45,545 nt of DNA from an uncultured Actinomycetes bacterium (GCA_903848885.1 CAINHL010000034.1:1-45545); one strand, 5' to 3'. Positions 1-8,993 are shown, counted from the stretch's first letter. Translations and numbers: made by a program. The notes: a model not told the origin generated them from the sequence alone.

Positions 1-1
1 A

Positions 2-2185
2 AGTGGGCTGCTGCGCCATCATGGGAATCCGGGCTTGACGGCCTTCGTGACGTTGTCGGTAATTCTGTTGCCCGGCATTAGTGCCATGTCTATTTTTGAG
101 ATTAGACCTTCCGCAATCTGGTCTCGCCTCACCGCCGCCGCCGGCCTTGGCATAGTAATTATTTGCACGGTGGGGGCAGTGATTTCCTATCTGGCGCCTT
201 TGTGTGGAATTGAGCGGCCCCTTGCCGCTCTCCCATCCTCGTACACCTTGCTATTCCTTTGTTCGATTGCGGTGTTGATTTCCCAAGGTCGGGGCCGAGA
301 TCCCATGAAGTACTTTTTTCATGGACAGACTGTTTTTGGTGCGCTGAAAATCCTTCCCTTCGCAATCCTTCCCGTGATTGCAGTCCTGGGCGCGGCACGA
401 CTCAACAGCTTCAAAGGAGGGCGCCTTGCAGAGGCATCGCTGACTCTGGATGTCTTGGTAATGGCGGGCGCAATAACATACACCTACTTTCGACGTTCGG
501 CTCGAGCTCCGCTCGGAATTCTCTATATGAGTAGCTTCGCGGTACTCCTCTCAAGCACCTTGAGGGGAGACAGGGTTTTCGGCTGGGATATTCAGAAGGA
601 ATACGGCGTCATGACGCATGCGATTGCCGCAGAAGTATGGCGGGCGCCCACCAACCACGATGCCTATGCGTCCATGCTTAGCCTTACGGCCTTCCCTGCA
701 GTTTTACATTCAGTCGCGGGTCTGTCGGCTTTAAATTTTTGTCGGATTTTGATTCCGAGCTTTTTAGCCCTTATCCCCGTCGTCATGGCTGCACTGGTGT
801 TGGTGCGCGTCCGCTACGCACAAGAAACGAAGCCGCGCATTGAAACGTGGATAGGGATGTTGGTCGGGGTTACCTTCACTGTCGGGTCGCAGGTTTTTCC
901 CGTGGAGATGGCGTCGATAGGTCGCCAGACAATGGCTCTCATCCTCCTTGCTGGGATTTTGTTGGCTTGGTTAGACAGTGAAATCGCAGAGTCAAGAGCG
1001 CGTGCGCTCGCGCTCGTATTTATTATTGCTTTGTCGTTTGTCCACTATTCAACTGCGTACATTTTCATGGCGATTCTGGGTATTGCTTGGCTGAGCACCA
1101 TGGTGCTTCGACGTATTTGGAACTATCGCGAGTTAACCGTTGCACATCAAAAGGGATTAACCGACCACCTGATTTCGTGGGTTACCGTTGCTGCAAGCGC
1201 AACGTCGGCCTTTCTTTGGAACCTCGTCCTAACGAGCAATGATTCGCTGTCGCAACCGAGCTCGTCGGTGGCGAGCAAGGGAGTCGGGTTTGTCAGTTCG
1301 GTGACGCAAGGTGTTGCTTCGCCGTCTGCATACGCAAAAGCCATCATCCAAAAATTTGCAACTGAAAAATGGTTAATAACGCTCCCTGGCTCCAAGAGCT
1401 ACCACCTTGCACCTTCAGTAGCACCTAGTTACAGGGGTGTTCTCCCAATAATTTCTCGACCTTGGCATGACGGGATCTTGCTTATTCACGAGGTGATAGT
1501 ACTTACCGAAGGATTTAGCGTGTTGTTTCTCCTATGGATTATGTGGAAGGGGAGCTCGCGCATCAACCTCGACGCCTTTGGATTGGCCTTTGCGGGTGTG
1601 GTTCTCGGCGGCGTGATGCGCTTCTCCCAAAACCTGGCGTATTTCTACTCACCCGCGCGCTTTGCCTTGATAATTGGCATGTTAACGGTGCTACCAGCAG
1701 CCATCATGATGCACGAGGCGGTGTTGAAGTTTCGCATTCAGACCTTCGTAATTTCCCTAATGATTGCGATTTTGCTTATCACCGATTCGCTGGGAATCGG
1801 CTCCGTCCTCGTCGGTGGAGGTGTGAACGCCTCTGTGTCGAACCGAGGGGAATCGGTTGAGCGGTTTACGGTATCGTCACGCGACTTCGCAACCGCTAAA
1901 TGGCTCGACCAAGTTCCACAGGGTCACCTTGTGCAAGTGGACAGGTACGGCTTTTTGACACTCTTGAGTTCACCGGGCCAGTACAACGTCATTAGTCAAA
2001 TTGTGCCGGGAGCAACAGACCATCAGGCATACATTTTTGCAGACCAAGTAAATATTGTTAACGGACGTGCGAGAGGCTCTATGCCCGGGAATATGGCACT
2101 AAGTACTTTTCGTTTTCCAATCGACTGGTTCAATCACAACTACTCGGTTGTCTTCTCTACCGGTCGGACGCGTGTCTATCACTAG
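2..2185 (+). CDS. Large polytopic membrane protein, DUF2206-like (5' partial)
   Basis: The reading frame is open from the first bases of the window, so the gene may begin upstream; a TTG at 35 is the first possible start inside but has no ribosome binding site. The product has at least a dozen hydrophobic helices and a soluble C-terminal tail of about 100 residues. The segment with HYSTAYIFM, the preceding SIGRQTMALILLAGILLAW-type helix and the WDIQKEYGV loop resemble DUF2206 membrane proteins found in glycan loci, which I recall only as a family of unknown function. It faces three glycosyltransferase genes tail to tail and shares a locus with a flippase. A role as polymerase or lipid-sugar-dependent glycosyltransferase (GT-C-like) is inferred from context. 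Base use is A+T-richer than in the right-hand genes. Confidence 0.75.
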   Translation, partial: SGLLRHHGNPGLTAFVTLSVILLPGISAMSIFEIRPSAIWSRLTAAAGLGIVIICTVGAVISYLAPLCGIERPLAALPSSYTLLFLCSIAVLISQGRGRDPMKYFFHGQTVFGALKILPFAILPVIAVLGAARLNSFKGGRLAEASLTLDVLVMAGAITYTYFRRSARAPLGILYMSSFAVLLSSTLRGDRVFGWDIQKEYGVMTHAIAAEVWRAPTNHDAYASMLSLTAFPAVLHSVAGLSALNFCRILIPSFLALIPVVMAALVLVRVRYAQETKPRIETWIGMLVGVTFTVGSQVFPVEMASIGRQTMALILLAGILLAWLDSEIAESRARALALVFIIALSFVHYSTAYIFMAILGIAWLSTMVLRRIWNYRELTVAHQKGLTDHLISWVTVAASATSAFLWNLVLTSNDSLSQPSSSVASKGVGFVSSVTQGVASPSAYAKAIIQKFATEKWLITLPGSKSYHLAPSVAPSYRGVLPIISRPWHDGILLIHEVIVLTEGFSVLFLLWIMWKGSSRINLDAFGLAFAGVVLGGVMRFSQNLAYFYSPARFALIIGMLTVLPAAIMMHEAVLKFRIQTFVISLMIAILLITDSLGIGSVLVGGGVNASVSNRGESVERFTVSSRDFATAKWLDQVPQGHLVQVDRYGFLTLLSSPGQYNVISQIVPGATDHQAYIFADQVNIVNGRARGSMPGNMALSTFRFPIDWFNHNYSVVFSTGRTRVYH

Positions 2186-2203
2186 CTCATTCGGAGCGAG
2201 GAA

Positions 2204-3265
2204 TTAGATCCGCCTTCGCAGTGCTGTGAAGATGAAAGCAATAACTTGCGAAGACTCATCGACGCAGCGCATCGGTGGAAAGAGGGCGCGATCGCGCCAT
2301 TTTCGTGTCTCTCGCCATGTTTGGGGAAGCCACAACATGTAGATTCCCGTAGGTACGCTCAGCAAACTGAAAAAAGTTGGGAACATCGCCCAGACGGTGA
2401 GAGCAACTCCGCTGAGTAGGAGGGGTCCTGGGCGTACAGAGGGTATTCCGCCATGGGTGAGCCATCGCCGACCGGCTCCACGGCCGTAATAGAACGAACG
2501 CTTCAACGTATTCGAGAGATGGTTGCCATAGTCGTGTTCGACAAGTACGTCGGGAAAACTCCAGATACTCTCGGCACCGAAAGTCTTTCGGATGGCATCA
2601 CACAAAAAGATATCTTCACCCGCGCCACGCATCTCTGGAAAACCACCTATCGCCCTCACCGATTCGATACGTGCGGACAGATTCGCCGCGGGTAGAAAGC
2701 TCACCACACTCTCCGCACGTACTCGAGGTGCGAGGGCATACAACTTCAAGCGAGAGATAAGGCTGAGGGGTTCACCAAAGCGGCGATCAAGAGGCAAGAT
2801 CGTATTGAACACATCGTTGTAACGAGAATTGAGTGATAAAGGTCTCCACGATCGCGTTGGTCCACCCACGACGTGAGTCGCTGAGCTGGAACTGTTCCAT
2901 GCTGCGAGGAGCGCACGAGACCAACCCGCTACCGGTCGGCAATCGTCGTCGATAAATACGATGAACGGACTGAGACATGCATCGATAGCGGACTGTCGAG
3001 CCTGCCAGATGCCAACGTTCCTCCCGAGTGTCAGAACGTCGCAATGAATCGCGAGTTCATCGAGCCCCCGGCGGACTACGTCGAGTGTCCCATCGGTAGA
3101 CCCATCGTCAATAAGGAGAACTGGGAATTGAATTTCTTGATGATGAAGTGCTTGGAGGCATGGAATGATTCGTTCTACCCCGTTGTAAGTACAAATCGCA
3201 ACGGTGATATCCGAGGCAACGACAACGGTGTCGAATGTTGACCCAATTTGGAGATTTTGATCCAC
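2204..3265 (-). CDS. Family 2 glycosyltransferase
   Basis: This is a GT-A-fold glycosyltransferase that transfers a sugar from a nucleotide-activated donor, probably during surface-glycan assembly. It shows ITVAICTYNG at the start of the fold, IDDGSTDGT (nucleotide binding), FIDDDC (the metal-binding DXD equivalent) and GAGEDIFLC (acceptor/base region). One or two hydrophobic helices lie near the C-terminus (GPLLLSGVALTVWAMFPTFF), suggesting membrane anchoring. I chose the GTG at 3265 (353 aa), four bases after the upstream gene's stop. A longer frame from ATG 3376 would overlap that gene by 107 bp. Neither start has a clear ribosome binding site. The gene is third in a minus-strand run of glycosyltransferases. 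Donor and acceptor cannot be read from the sequence. Confidence 0.85.
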   Translation of the reverse strand: MDQNLQIGSTFDTVVVASDITVAICTYNGVERIIPCLQALHHQEIQFPVLLIDDGSTDGTLDVVRRGLDELAIHCDVLTLGRNVGIWQARQSAIDACLSPFIVFIDDDCRPVAGWSRALLAAWNSSSSATHVVGGPTRSWRPLSLNSRYNDVFNTILPLDRRFGEPLSLISRLKLYALAPRVRAESVVSFLPAANLSARIESVRAIGGFPEMRGAGEDIFLCDAIRKTFGAESIWSFPDVLVEHDYGNHLSNTLKRSFYYGRGAGRRWLTHGGIPSVRPGPLLLSGVALTVWAMFPTFFSLLSVPTGIYMLWLPQTWRETRKWRDRALFPPMRCVDESSQVIAFIFTALRRRI

Positions 3266-3269
3266 GGTT

Positions 3270-4610
3270 TTAGGCGAATCGCAAACGGATAGCTCGAAGT
3301 GCGAGCCGATTGATGAGGGAGCCCTTGGACTCCATCCCAACGGCAAGAATCTCTTGATTAATTTCCCGTAAATCAAGTGGAGTCAATATTCCATCGACGC
3401 GTTTCAGGGATTCTTTGCCCAGGACATCATTCGTTTTTAAATCAGATTCGTCGAAGTCGACAACGAGAAGAAATCTCAGTACTCGCGACCAAAATAAGAG
3501 TTTCCGAATCTGAATATCAAAAGTTTCCGCGGAATAAAGAAGAACGAACAAGCGCATGCCGCGTAAACGTCGCACGACAAGACTTAGTGGCGAGAGCCAA
3601 ATAATACCTTCGGAACTATTTCCCGAGGAGACGCACTGCTCGATAATTTCTGCTTCAGCCATCGGGTCATAACCGATAAGTCCAATACGTGATCCAAGGG
3701 GAATGGGGTGCGAGCAAATTTCGTAGAGAAACGCGATTCCCTGAACGAGATGGTCGCGAGCGACCAAATGCCTTTGAAGGGTAGTGCGGTGGCGCACTAT
3801 CCAGGCGAGAACGAGTCCAGCCCATGGTAGCGCGAAGAGAATTTGCCAGGTTGACAAAACAGCTGCCAGCGTGCCCAAGGTATAGGCCATGAGGGCATCC
3901 CATGTGATCAACATGGGGTGACGTCGAAGAAAAGCGATCCGGTTGCCGGATTGATATCGAAAGTTTCTCCCTGCGCCTCGACCCCATCTCCACGAACGCC
4001 TCACGTTGACGTCCGAGTCCCCCCAAGGCATTTCCATCTTTGCTTCGTTTACGACGAAGCATGGTGTCCCCGCAGACATCAGACGTTGTTGAAAATCTAT
4101 GTCTGATCCATAATTGAATCGCTCGTCAAAACCCGAAACCCGTTCAAATGCATCACGAGTGAAGGCGACGTTGGCAGTCGGAGCCGAATTAGCCGTTGAC
4201 CCGGTAGGCAAATCGTTGAATATTCCTAGGGCACCATAAGATGTCGGAATTATTGGGCCGCAAACATAATCCCAACCCTCTACTCGTAAAGCACCAACTA
4301 GGGAGTTCAGCCAACCTGGTGATGGTCGCCCTCCTGCATCGCAGAAGGCTACGATGTCGCAATCGGCCACTCGCACGCCCAAGTTCCGTTGGTTGGGTAT
4401 GGAAGTCGAACGCCAGAACGGCTTCTCGAAATCGATCCATTCCACCCACAGATTTTCTATTCGAATGTAGTCAAGACGCCCTTCAGATGCGTCGACGACA
4501 ACGCATCTCGCGCCAACGTTTTCGCACATCGGTTGAAGGAGCCTGAGGGATTCGGCGATGTTGGCTTCGTCTTTTGATATGAGAACTACAGCGACCGACT
4601 CCGCCCTCAT
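3270..4610 (-). CDS. Family 2 glycosyltransferase with extra C-terminal region
   Basis: The N-terminal 230 residues form a GT2-type domain: AVVLISKDEAN, VVDASEGR, FCDAGGRPSPGW and a GSDIDFQQRL acceptor-side motif. The usual second Asp of the DXD motif is Gly here (DAG), so metal binding may differ. A hydrophobic pair around residues 230-275 is followed by about 150 residues (IGLIGYDPMAEAEIIEQC onward) that are not part of a normal GT2. This tail contains LIGYD and VVDFDESD segments suggestive of an alpha/beta fold, but I do not recognise the domain. Its ATG overlaps the TGA of the preceding gene (ATGA, 4 nt), so translation is probably coupled. Substrate unknown. Confidence 0.82.
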   Translation of the reverse strand: MRAESVAVVLISKDEANIAESLRLLQPMCENVGARCVVVDASEGRLDYIRIENLWVEWIDFEKPFWRSTSIPNQRNLGVRVADCDIVAFCDAGGRPSPGWLNSLVGALRVEGWDYVCGPIIPTSYGALGIFNDLPTGSTANSAPTANVAFTRDAFERVSGFDERFNYGSDIDFQQRLMSAGTPCFVVNEAKMEMPWGDSDVNVRRSWRWGRGAGRNFRYQSGNRIAFLRRHPMLITWDALMAYTLGTLAAVLSTWQILFALPWAGLVLAWIVRHRTTLQRHLVARDHLVQGIAFLYEICSHPIPLGSRIGLIGYDPMAEAEIIEQCVSSGNSSEGIIWLSPLSLVVRRLRGMRLFVLLYSAETFDIQIRKLLFWSRVLRFLLVVDFDESDLKTNDVLGKESLKRVDGILTPLDLREINQEILAVGMESKGSLINRLALRAIRLRFA

Positions 4611-5353
4611 GCCAGATTGGTGGACATGATGGGAGACAAAGCTCTATTTCTGGCGCCGTAGGAAGTCTGTGGTCGACACCGAACCTTAAGAAGAACAAAG
4701 AGACACCGCACAGCATCTGCTGCCCTAATTTTCTTTCCATCTTCCCTAGATCGGCCAACATAGGAAATTGGCACCTCGTAGGGCCGAAAGCCAGAACGGA
4801 GCATCTCCGCAACCAATTCTGTATCTAATCCGAAACCCGTTTCGCTGATTTTGAAGGAACGCACTAACGGCAATGGAAACAATTTCAGACACGTATGCAT
4901 ATCACTTATCGCGGAGTTGAACATAATATTCGCCATCGAAGTCATCACTACGTTTCCCACGGCGTGCATCAGGCTGGGATGCACCGTTCCAAACTGAGAT
5001 TTCCGACTTCCGAAAACAACCTCTGCTCGACCACGCAGTATGGGCGCAATCAGTCGCTCAATGTCGGAGTGGTCATACTCAAAATCGGCATCAAAAATGA
5101 GAATGTGCGTACCAGAAGCTAGTTCAATCCCAGAGTGGATCGCCCCCCCCTTGCCCTGGTTCTGCTGGTGCCGCAATACCCGAACTCGAGAATCGTTAAT
5201 GGTCTCAATTTGACCAAACGTATCGTCAGTCGAACCGTCGTCGACAACAATTATTTCAAAATCGCACTGAAAATGAAGCTCCAACAGATTCTGGATCACT
5301 TTCGCCACAGAAGCTTCCTCGTTGAAGGCAGGAATAAGAATCGTCAATTTCAT
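4607..5353 (-). CDS. Family 2 glycosyltransferase, polyprenyl-phosphate hexose synthase type
   Basis: This 248-aa protein resembles dolichol/polyprenyl-phosphate mannose or glucose synthases, which load a sugar onto a lipid carrier at the inner membrane face. Visible motifs are LIPAFNEE, VVDDGSTDDT, NQGKGGAIHSG, FDADFEYDHSD (DXD) and the late SREDGKKI segment typical of this subgroup. No membrane helix is evident. The ATG at 5353 is chosen because AAAGGTG lies 8 nt upstream; a longer frame from 5395 adds 14 unconserved residues. The gene heads the three-gene minus-strand run and is coupled to the next by a 4-nt overlap. An unusual run of eight G on the coding strand (5143-5150) falls in the GKGGA codons. 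Confidence 0.88.
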   Translation of the reverse strand: MKLTILIPAFNEEASVAKVIQNLLELHFQCDFEIIVVDDGSTDDTFGQIETINDSRVRVLRHQQNQGKGGAIHSGIELASGTHILIFDADFEYDHSDIERLIAPILRGRAEVVFGSRKSQFGTVHPSLMHAVGNVVMTSMANIMFNSAISDMHTCLKLFPLPLVRSFKISETGFGLDTELVAEMLRSGFRPYEVPISYVGRSREDGKKIRAADAVRCLFVLLKVRCRPQTSYGARNRALSPIMSTNLA

Positions 5354-5547
5354 CGCGCAAACACCTTTGCTGTAAGAACCGTACAACAATGACATTATTT
5401 TTGAATGCTCTCGAAGCCTGCGCTAGATATTGCAAAGATAATTTTTGATAATTATTTCTTGATACTAAAATTTAGATGCAGAAATCCGTCAGGCATTATT
5501 CTTTACGTTAGTTCTCCACGATTTTTGGAATTTGTATCCACTAGGTC
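5354..5547. promoter_or_regulatory. A+T-rich divergent promoter region
   Basis: This 194-bp spacer separates divergently transcribed glycan genes and is markedly A+T-rich (for example 5438-5475). It should hold promoters for both directions, but no -10/-35 pair stands out enough to place. Near the right gene, TAGGTC precedes ATG 5555, which opens a nine-codon frame ending at TAA 5582-5584. This could be a leader peptide or chance. Confidence 0.5.
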
Positions 5548-6381
5548 TTGAGGTTATGTTGGCACATCTTGAACGATTCACGTAAGCAAGCGTTGGTGAG
5601 CGCACTTCCGAATGTCCTCGATCGGCTCAGCAGCAGAGCAGGCATCACTCAAAAAGATACTCAAATTCTGACGAATTTTCTCGAAAAATTTGGCTACGTC
5701 AACATAACCTCTTTTCGTCAATTGGCGTGGATGACCCTGCATTGGAAATTTTGCTATCGGCTCTGGCGCTTCGTTAGACCGCTACCGACTCACGTGGTCC
5801 ACTATGAAGGACGCCTGCCGCCCGCTTCGGTCATCCCTGCATTTTCCTGGAGACAACCTGCAGCGCTGCACGGCTTTGCTCGATCATGCGTCCTCCTGCC
5901 AATCAATCGCAGCGACTATTTTCGGGGCCCATCGCGACAAAACCTACGAACCCGCACCTCAGCGGCCACTCGTCTCGGGTACACAACTCGTCCCTTGCTG
6001 AATAATGAAATTGCTGGGGTAGTCGAAGCGATATGTCTCGCCAGAGGGTGGCATGAATTTAGGCAGGAAATTTTCTTGAAAGTGCTATCAGTGGAAGTTG
6101 AAGACGCTTGTGGCGTTGCTACTTTCGATACCGAAGAAGTCCCATGCGCATTCGCGATTGGAACAAGAGCCGGGGATGCGTTTGCTCTGAAGTGGGCTTA
6201 TGGCACTACCAAGGGGCCATCTCGGTGGCAATGCTTCAGTGGTCTGATCGAATATTGCTACGCGGAAGGCTTACGGACAATCATCGAAGACCCGGGTGTG
6301 TTGATTCAACCGAGCCTGTGGGTATTTCAGGACGAATTGGGATTTGTTGATGTGAATCTAAAATTGCAACGAAGAAAATGA
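5548..6381 (+). CDS. Unknown protein, possibly GNAT-fold acyltransferase
   Basis: Up to 277 aa, with no signal peptide or membrane helix. The central segment SDYFRGPSRQNLRTRTSA followed by RLGY, and the later pattern (VEDACGVATFD, CAFAIGTRAGDAFALKW, GLIEYCYAEGLRTI), recall GNAT/FemAB-like acyltransferases that occur in polysaccharide loci, where an amino sugar or peptide amine is acylated. That assignment is weak and based on pattern only. The TTG at 5548 is the longest start and lacks a clear ribosome binding site; TTG 5569 or a later GTG is possible. It opens the plus-strand half of the glycan locus and lies upstream of a glycosyltransferase and the flippase, so it probably modifies the same glycan. 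Confidence 0.6.
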   Translation: MRLCWHILNDSRKQALVSALPNVLDRLSSRAGITQKDTQILTNFLEKFGYVNITSFRQLAWMTLHWKFCYRLWRFVRPLPTHVVHYEGRLPPASVIPAFSWRQPAALHGFARSCVLLPINRSDYFRGPSRQNLRTRTSAATRLGYTTRPLLNNEIAGVVEAICLARGWHEFRQEIFLKVLSVEVEDACGVATFDTEEVPCAFAIGTRAGDAFALKWAYGTTKGPSRWQCFSGLIEYCYAEGLRTIIEDPGVLIQPSLWVFQDELGFVDVNLKLQRRK

Positions 6382-6587
6382 TGGGAGTGGACACCACGGC
6401 TCGCACCAATGAGTTGGTGGAGCGAAAAAAGGAAGAGGCTTTCGGGACGTGGATTAAATTCGAACGGCGTCAGACGGGAGCGGCTTTTTTGAGCTTTGTG
6501 AAAATGCTTTGTCAATCTATGGAGAATACGTTGGGTGTCGACTATATATTTCCATGCAAGCGTTGCCCAACCGCCCTCGGTGCTTGA
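6378..6587 (+). CDS. Possible small protein (69 aa), uncertain
   Basis: An ATG overlapping the upstream stop as ATGA opens a 69-codon frame that ends nine bases before the next glycosyltransferase start, filling an otherwise empty 215-bp gap. The product has a basic middle (VERKKEEAFGTWIKFERRQTG) and two cysteines late. I recognise no family. The spacing fits a coupled operon gene, but chance cannot be excluded. Confidence 0.3.
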   Translation: MMGVDTTARTNELVERKKEEAFGTWIKFERRQTGAAFLSFVKMLCQSMENTLGVDYIFPCKRCPTALGA

Positions 6588-6595
6588 GCATCCCC

Positions 6596-7510
6596 ATGTC
6601 GGCGTCCATCATTATTCCAGCTCATAACGAAGGTCGGAACATAGCCAATCTCCTGCAATCGCTTTCAGCAGATATTGCTTCCGGTGTGAGGGTGATTTTA
6701 GTTGCAAATGGATGCCGCGACGATACGGCTGTACGGGCACGCACCTTTGAGGGTGTCGAGGTTGTTGAAATCAACGAGGCTTCAAAGATTGCAGCGCTGC
6801 GATTTGGAGATCTTTTGGCAGGAGATGACTTTCCACGACTCTACGTCGACGCTGACATCGTTGTCAGTCCAGGAAGCGTCGCTGCTTTGGTTGGTCAGCT
6901 AGAAAGCGCAACGGCGCGGGCCGTCGCACCCGAAATTTGTTTTGACCAAACGGGCGCGAGCCTCCTTGTTCGTGGATATTACGAGTTTCGACGACGACAC
7001 CCCTTAACGGAACCTTGGCGAGTCACCCACCTTGCTGGACGACGAATTTATGGAACAAATAGAGCCGGCCGTGACCGATTCGGTGTATTTCCTGAATTAA
7101 TTAATGATGATGGTTTTTTTGATCAGCTGTTCTCGAACGTCGAGCGCCGTATCGTCCACGAAGCCAGGGTAACCACGTCACTAAGCAGAACTGTTAGCGG
7201 AGAAATCCGGCGACTCGTGCGAGTGCGTCGCGGAAACATCGAACTCGATGCGTGGTTTCGAGAGACATCAACATCGCGCCCTGATAGAGAGAACATTTCG
7301 GCCCCATCCGGATGCCTGCTTGGACGCATGGCGCGACGGATAGTCCGCAGTGGCCTGGTTCGCGACCCTTCGCCCTTGATCGGTTTTTACGCAATTTGTT
7401 ATGGAGTAATAAGTTGGCGTGTTGCGTGGACAATCCGGAAACAGATTCGTGATGGGGCAAGCGTTGATTGGGGCGCCAAGGTTTTTTCGGGTTCGCTTCC
7501 TCGTGATTAA
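6596..7510 (+). CDS. Family 2 glycosyltransferase
   Basis: This 304-aa GT-A-type glycosyltransferase begins directly with SASIIIPAHNEGRNI. It carries VANGCRDDT in the nucleotide-binding position and the metal-binding YVDADIVVSPGS (DXD). A later stretch FPELINDDGFFDQLF supplies the acidic acceptor-side residues. No strong transmembrane segment is present, although the C-terminus is moderately hydrophobic. ATG 6596 is chosen because the domain starts there; an upstream extension from 6509 is unlike any GT2 N-terminus. The gene precedes the flippase gene with an 8-nt overlap, which indicates a shared transcript. Donor and acceptor are unknown. Confidence 0.87.
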   Translation: MSASIIIPAHNEGRNIANLLQSLSADIASGVRVILVANGCRDDTAVRARTFEGVEVVEINEASKIAALRFGDLLAGDDFPRLYVDADIVVSPGSVAALVGQLESATARAVAPEICFDQTGASLLVRGYYEFRRRHPLTEPWRVTHLAGRRIYGTNRAGRDRFGVFPELINDDGFFDQLFSNVERRIVHEARVTTSLSRTVSGEIRRLVRVRRGNIELDAWFRETSTSRPDRENISAPSGCLLGRMARRIVRSGLVRDPSPLIGFYAICYGVISWRVAWTIRKQIRDGASVDWGAKVFSGSLPRD

Positions 7511-8993
7511 ACACGAGGAACGGCGTCGACCGGTCACGCTTCTCATTGGGCTGGGCGCCCTGCTTACCGCTTCGGTTCTTGGAGCAATCGCGACCCGCCA
7601 AATGGCAATGCATTTCGGTGCCGCTTCGTTCGGGGCTTTGACGTTGGCGTTGTCGTTCGCCGTAACGGTACAAACTCTCACCGAGTTTGGCCAGATCCAG
7701 GTTCTACAGCGGGAGCTTGTGCAAAGTGAACATGACGAGCCTCGACTCCTCAGCATGGCCATTGCATTGCGATTAATAATCATGCTCGGGGCAGTACCGA
7801 CTGCCTTCCTGGTGGGATGGCTTCTCTTTCGCCATACCAACCATGCATACGCCGTGATCGCAGTGATGATTGTTTCGATACCGCTTTCGTCCCTAAGCCA
7901 AGTCTTTTTCAGTTACTACTTGAATCACTTCTGGAATCGCCGACTCGCGCTATATCAGATAGCACAACAGGTACTAGTCCTGACGGGCATCAGCATTTTA
8001 ATTGACTACCACCGCCCCTTGATTGAGTGTGCGGGAGTTATCGTCTGTTCATCAATTATCATTCTGGCTTCGATGGCTCTCGAGGTCCACCGCAAAGTCC
8101 ATCTTCGCCCGAGCATCAATAAGTTCTACGCCTTTTGGTTTCTTCGCGAGGCCGCCCCTGTAGGTCTCTCCACACTCCTCCTCGCGATGTACCAACGGGC
8201 GGACGTCTTACTCTTGGGCGTAGAGGGAACGTCGATACAAGTGGGCCATTACGGAATTGTTATGGCGATTAGTTCTTTCTTCGTCATGGTACCGACAACG
8301 TTGACGAGAAACTTTATGCCACTCATTTCCAGACCTGATCGTGATCACTGGTTAGCCACGCTACGAGACCTGCAGAGCTATTCGTGGGCGCTCGGTTTCG
8401 GATCCGTCGTTGTGATCGAAAGTACTGCACCTTACGTAGTGCACCTATTCGCTGGTTCGGAGTATGTCGCGGCCGTGACCCCTCTGCGGATTCTGTGCGT
8501 GGGACTTTTGGCTAGTTTCATAATTCCGATATTGACATTATTGAGTTTGGCGCGAGGCACGCAGCGTTCCATGGTTCGTCCGACACTTTTGATGTTGATC
8601 GTCAATGTGGTCTTGAATGCGCTCGTAATTCCTCGATATGGAATTGCAGGTTGTGCGTGGGCGACTGTGGCGAGCGAGTTTACTGGGCTAGCGGTGATGA
8701 CGCGTGTGGTGCAACGCGAATTACGCTTACGTCCAAGCCACTATCTCCGCCCACTACCCGCCGCCGCCGCCGCCGCTACTGCACTCGCTGCGGTGTGGCC
8801 CTTTTGGCACTTTCACCCGGCAAGTTTTTTGCAGTTGATCATCTCGCTTGTGGTCGTGGCCGTTGTATTCGGGTCGGTGCTGGCAATGTGTGGGGGTTTT
8901 CCGCGAAGTATCCAAAAGATTGTGCTGCCCGGTCGACGTAGCCGACCTGGAAAGTGGATGAGGTTTGTCATCAGAGACCCCTGGACTCGCTGA
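7503..8993 (+). CDS. MOP-superfamily polysaccharide flippase (Wzx-like)
   Basis: This 496-aa protein has about 12-14 hydrophobic helices and the general layout of Wzx/MATE-type lipid-linked oligosaccharide flippases: an opening helix pair (LLIGLGALLTASVLGAIA), a repeated RADVLLLG-type segment near the middle, and FAGSEYVAAVTPLRIL, which matches the conserved late loop of this family. Such proteins move undecaprenyl-linked sugars from the cytoplasmic to the outer face of the membrane. The start is uncertain. GTG 7503 overlaps the upstream stop by 8 nt; ATG 7452 would extend the protein by 17 residues, and neither has a strong ribosome binding site. It closes the glycan locus. Near its 3' end it encodes a run of alanines from CCG/CCGC repeats (8757-8780). 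Confidence 0.88.
   Translation: MIKHEERRRPVTLLIGLGALLTASVLGAIATRQMAMHFGAASFGALTLALSFAVTVQTLTEFGQIQVLQRELVQSEHDEPRLLSMAIALRLIIMLGAVPTAFLVGWLLFRHTNHAYAVIAVMIVSIPLSSLSQVFFSYYLNHFWNRRLALYQIAQQVLVLTGISILIDYHRPLIECAGVIVCSSIIILASMALEVHRKVHLRPSINKFYAFWFLREAAPVGLSTLLLAMYQRADVLLLGVEGTSIQVGHYGIVMAISSFFVMVPTTLTRNFMPLISRPDRDHWLATLRDLQSYSWALGFGSVVVIESTAPYVVHLFAGSEYVAAVTPLRILCVGLLASFIIPILTLLSLARGTQRSMVRPTLLMLIVNVVLNALVIPRYGIAGCAWATVASEFTGLAVMTRVVQRELRLRPSHYLRPLPAAAAAATALAAVWPFWHFHPASFLQLIISLVVVAVVFGSVLAMCGGFPRSIQKIVLPGRRSRPGKWMRFVIRDPWTR

Noticed and set aside
8757-8780. CCG/CCGC microsatellite in the flippase gene
   Set aside because: It encodes an alanine run in a membrane segment and is too short and imperfect to claim as a slippage switch.
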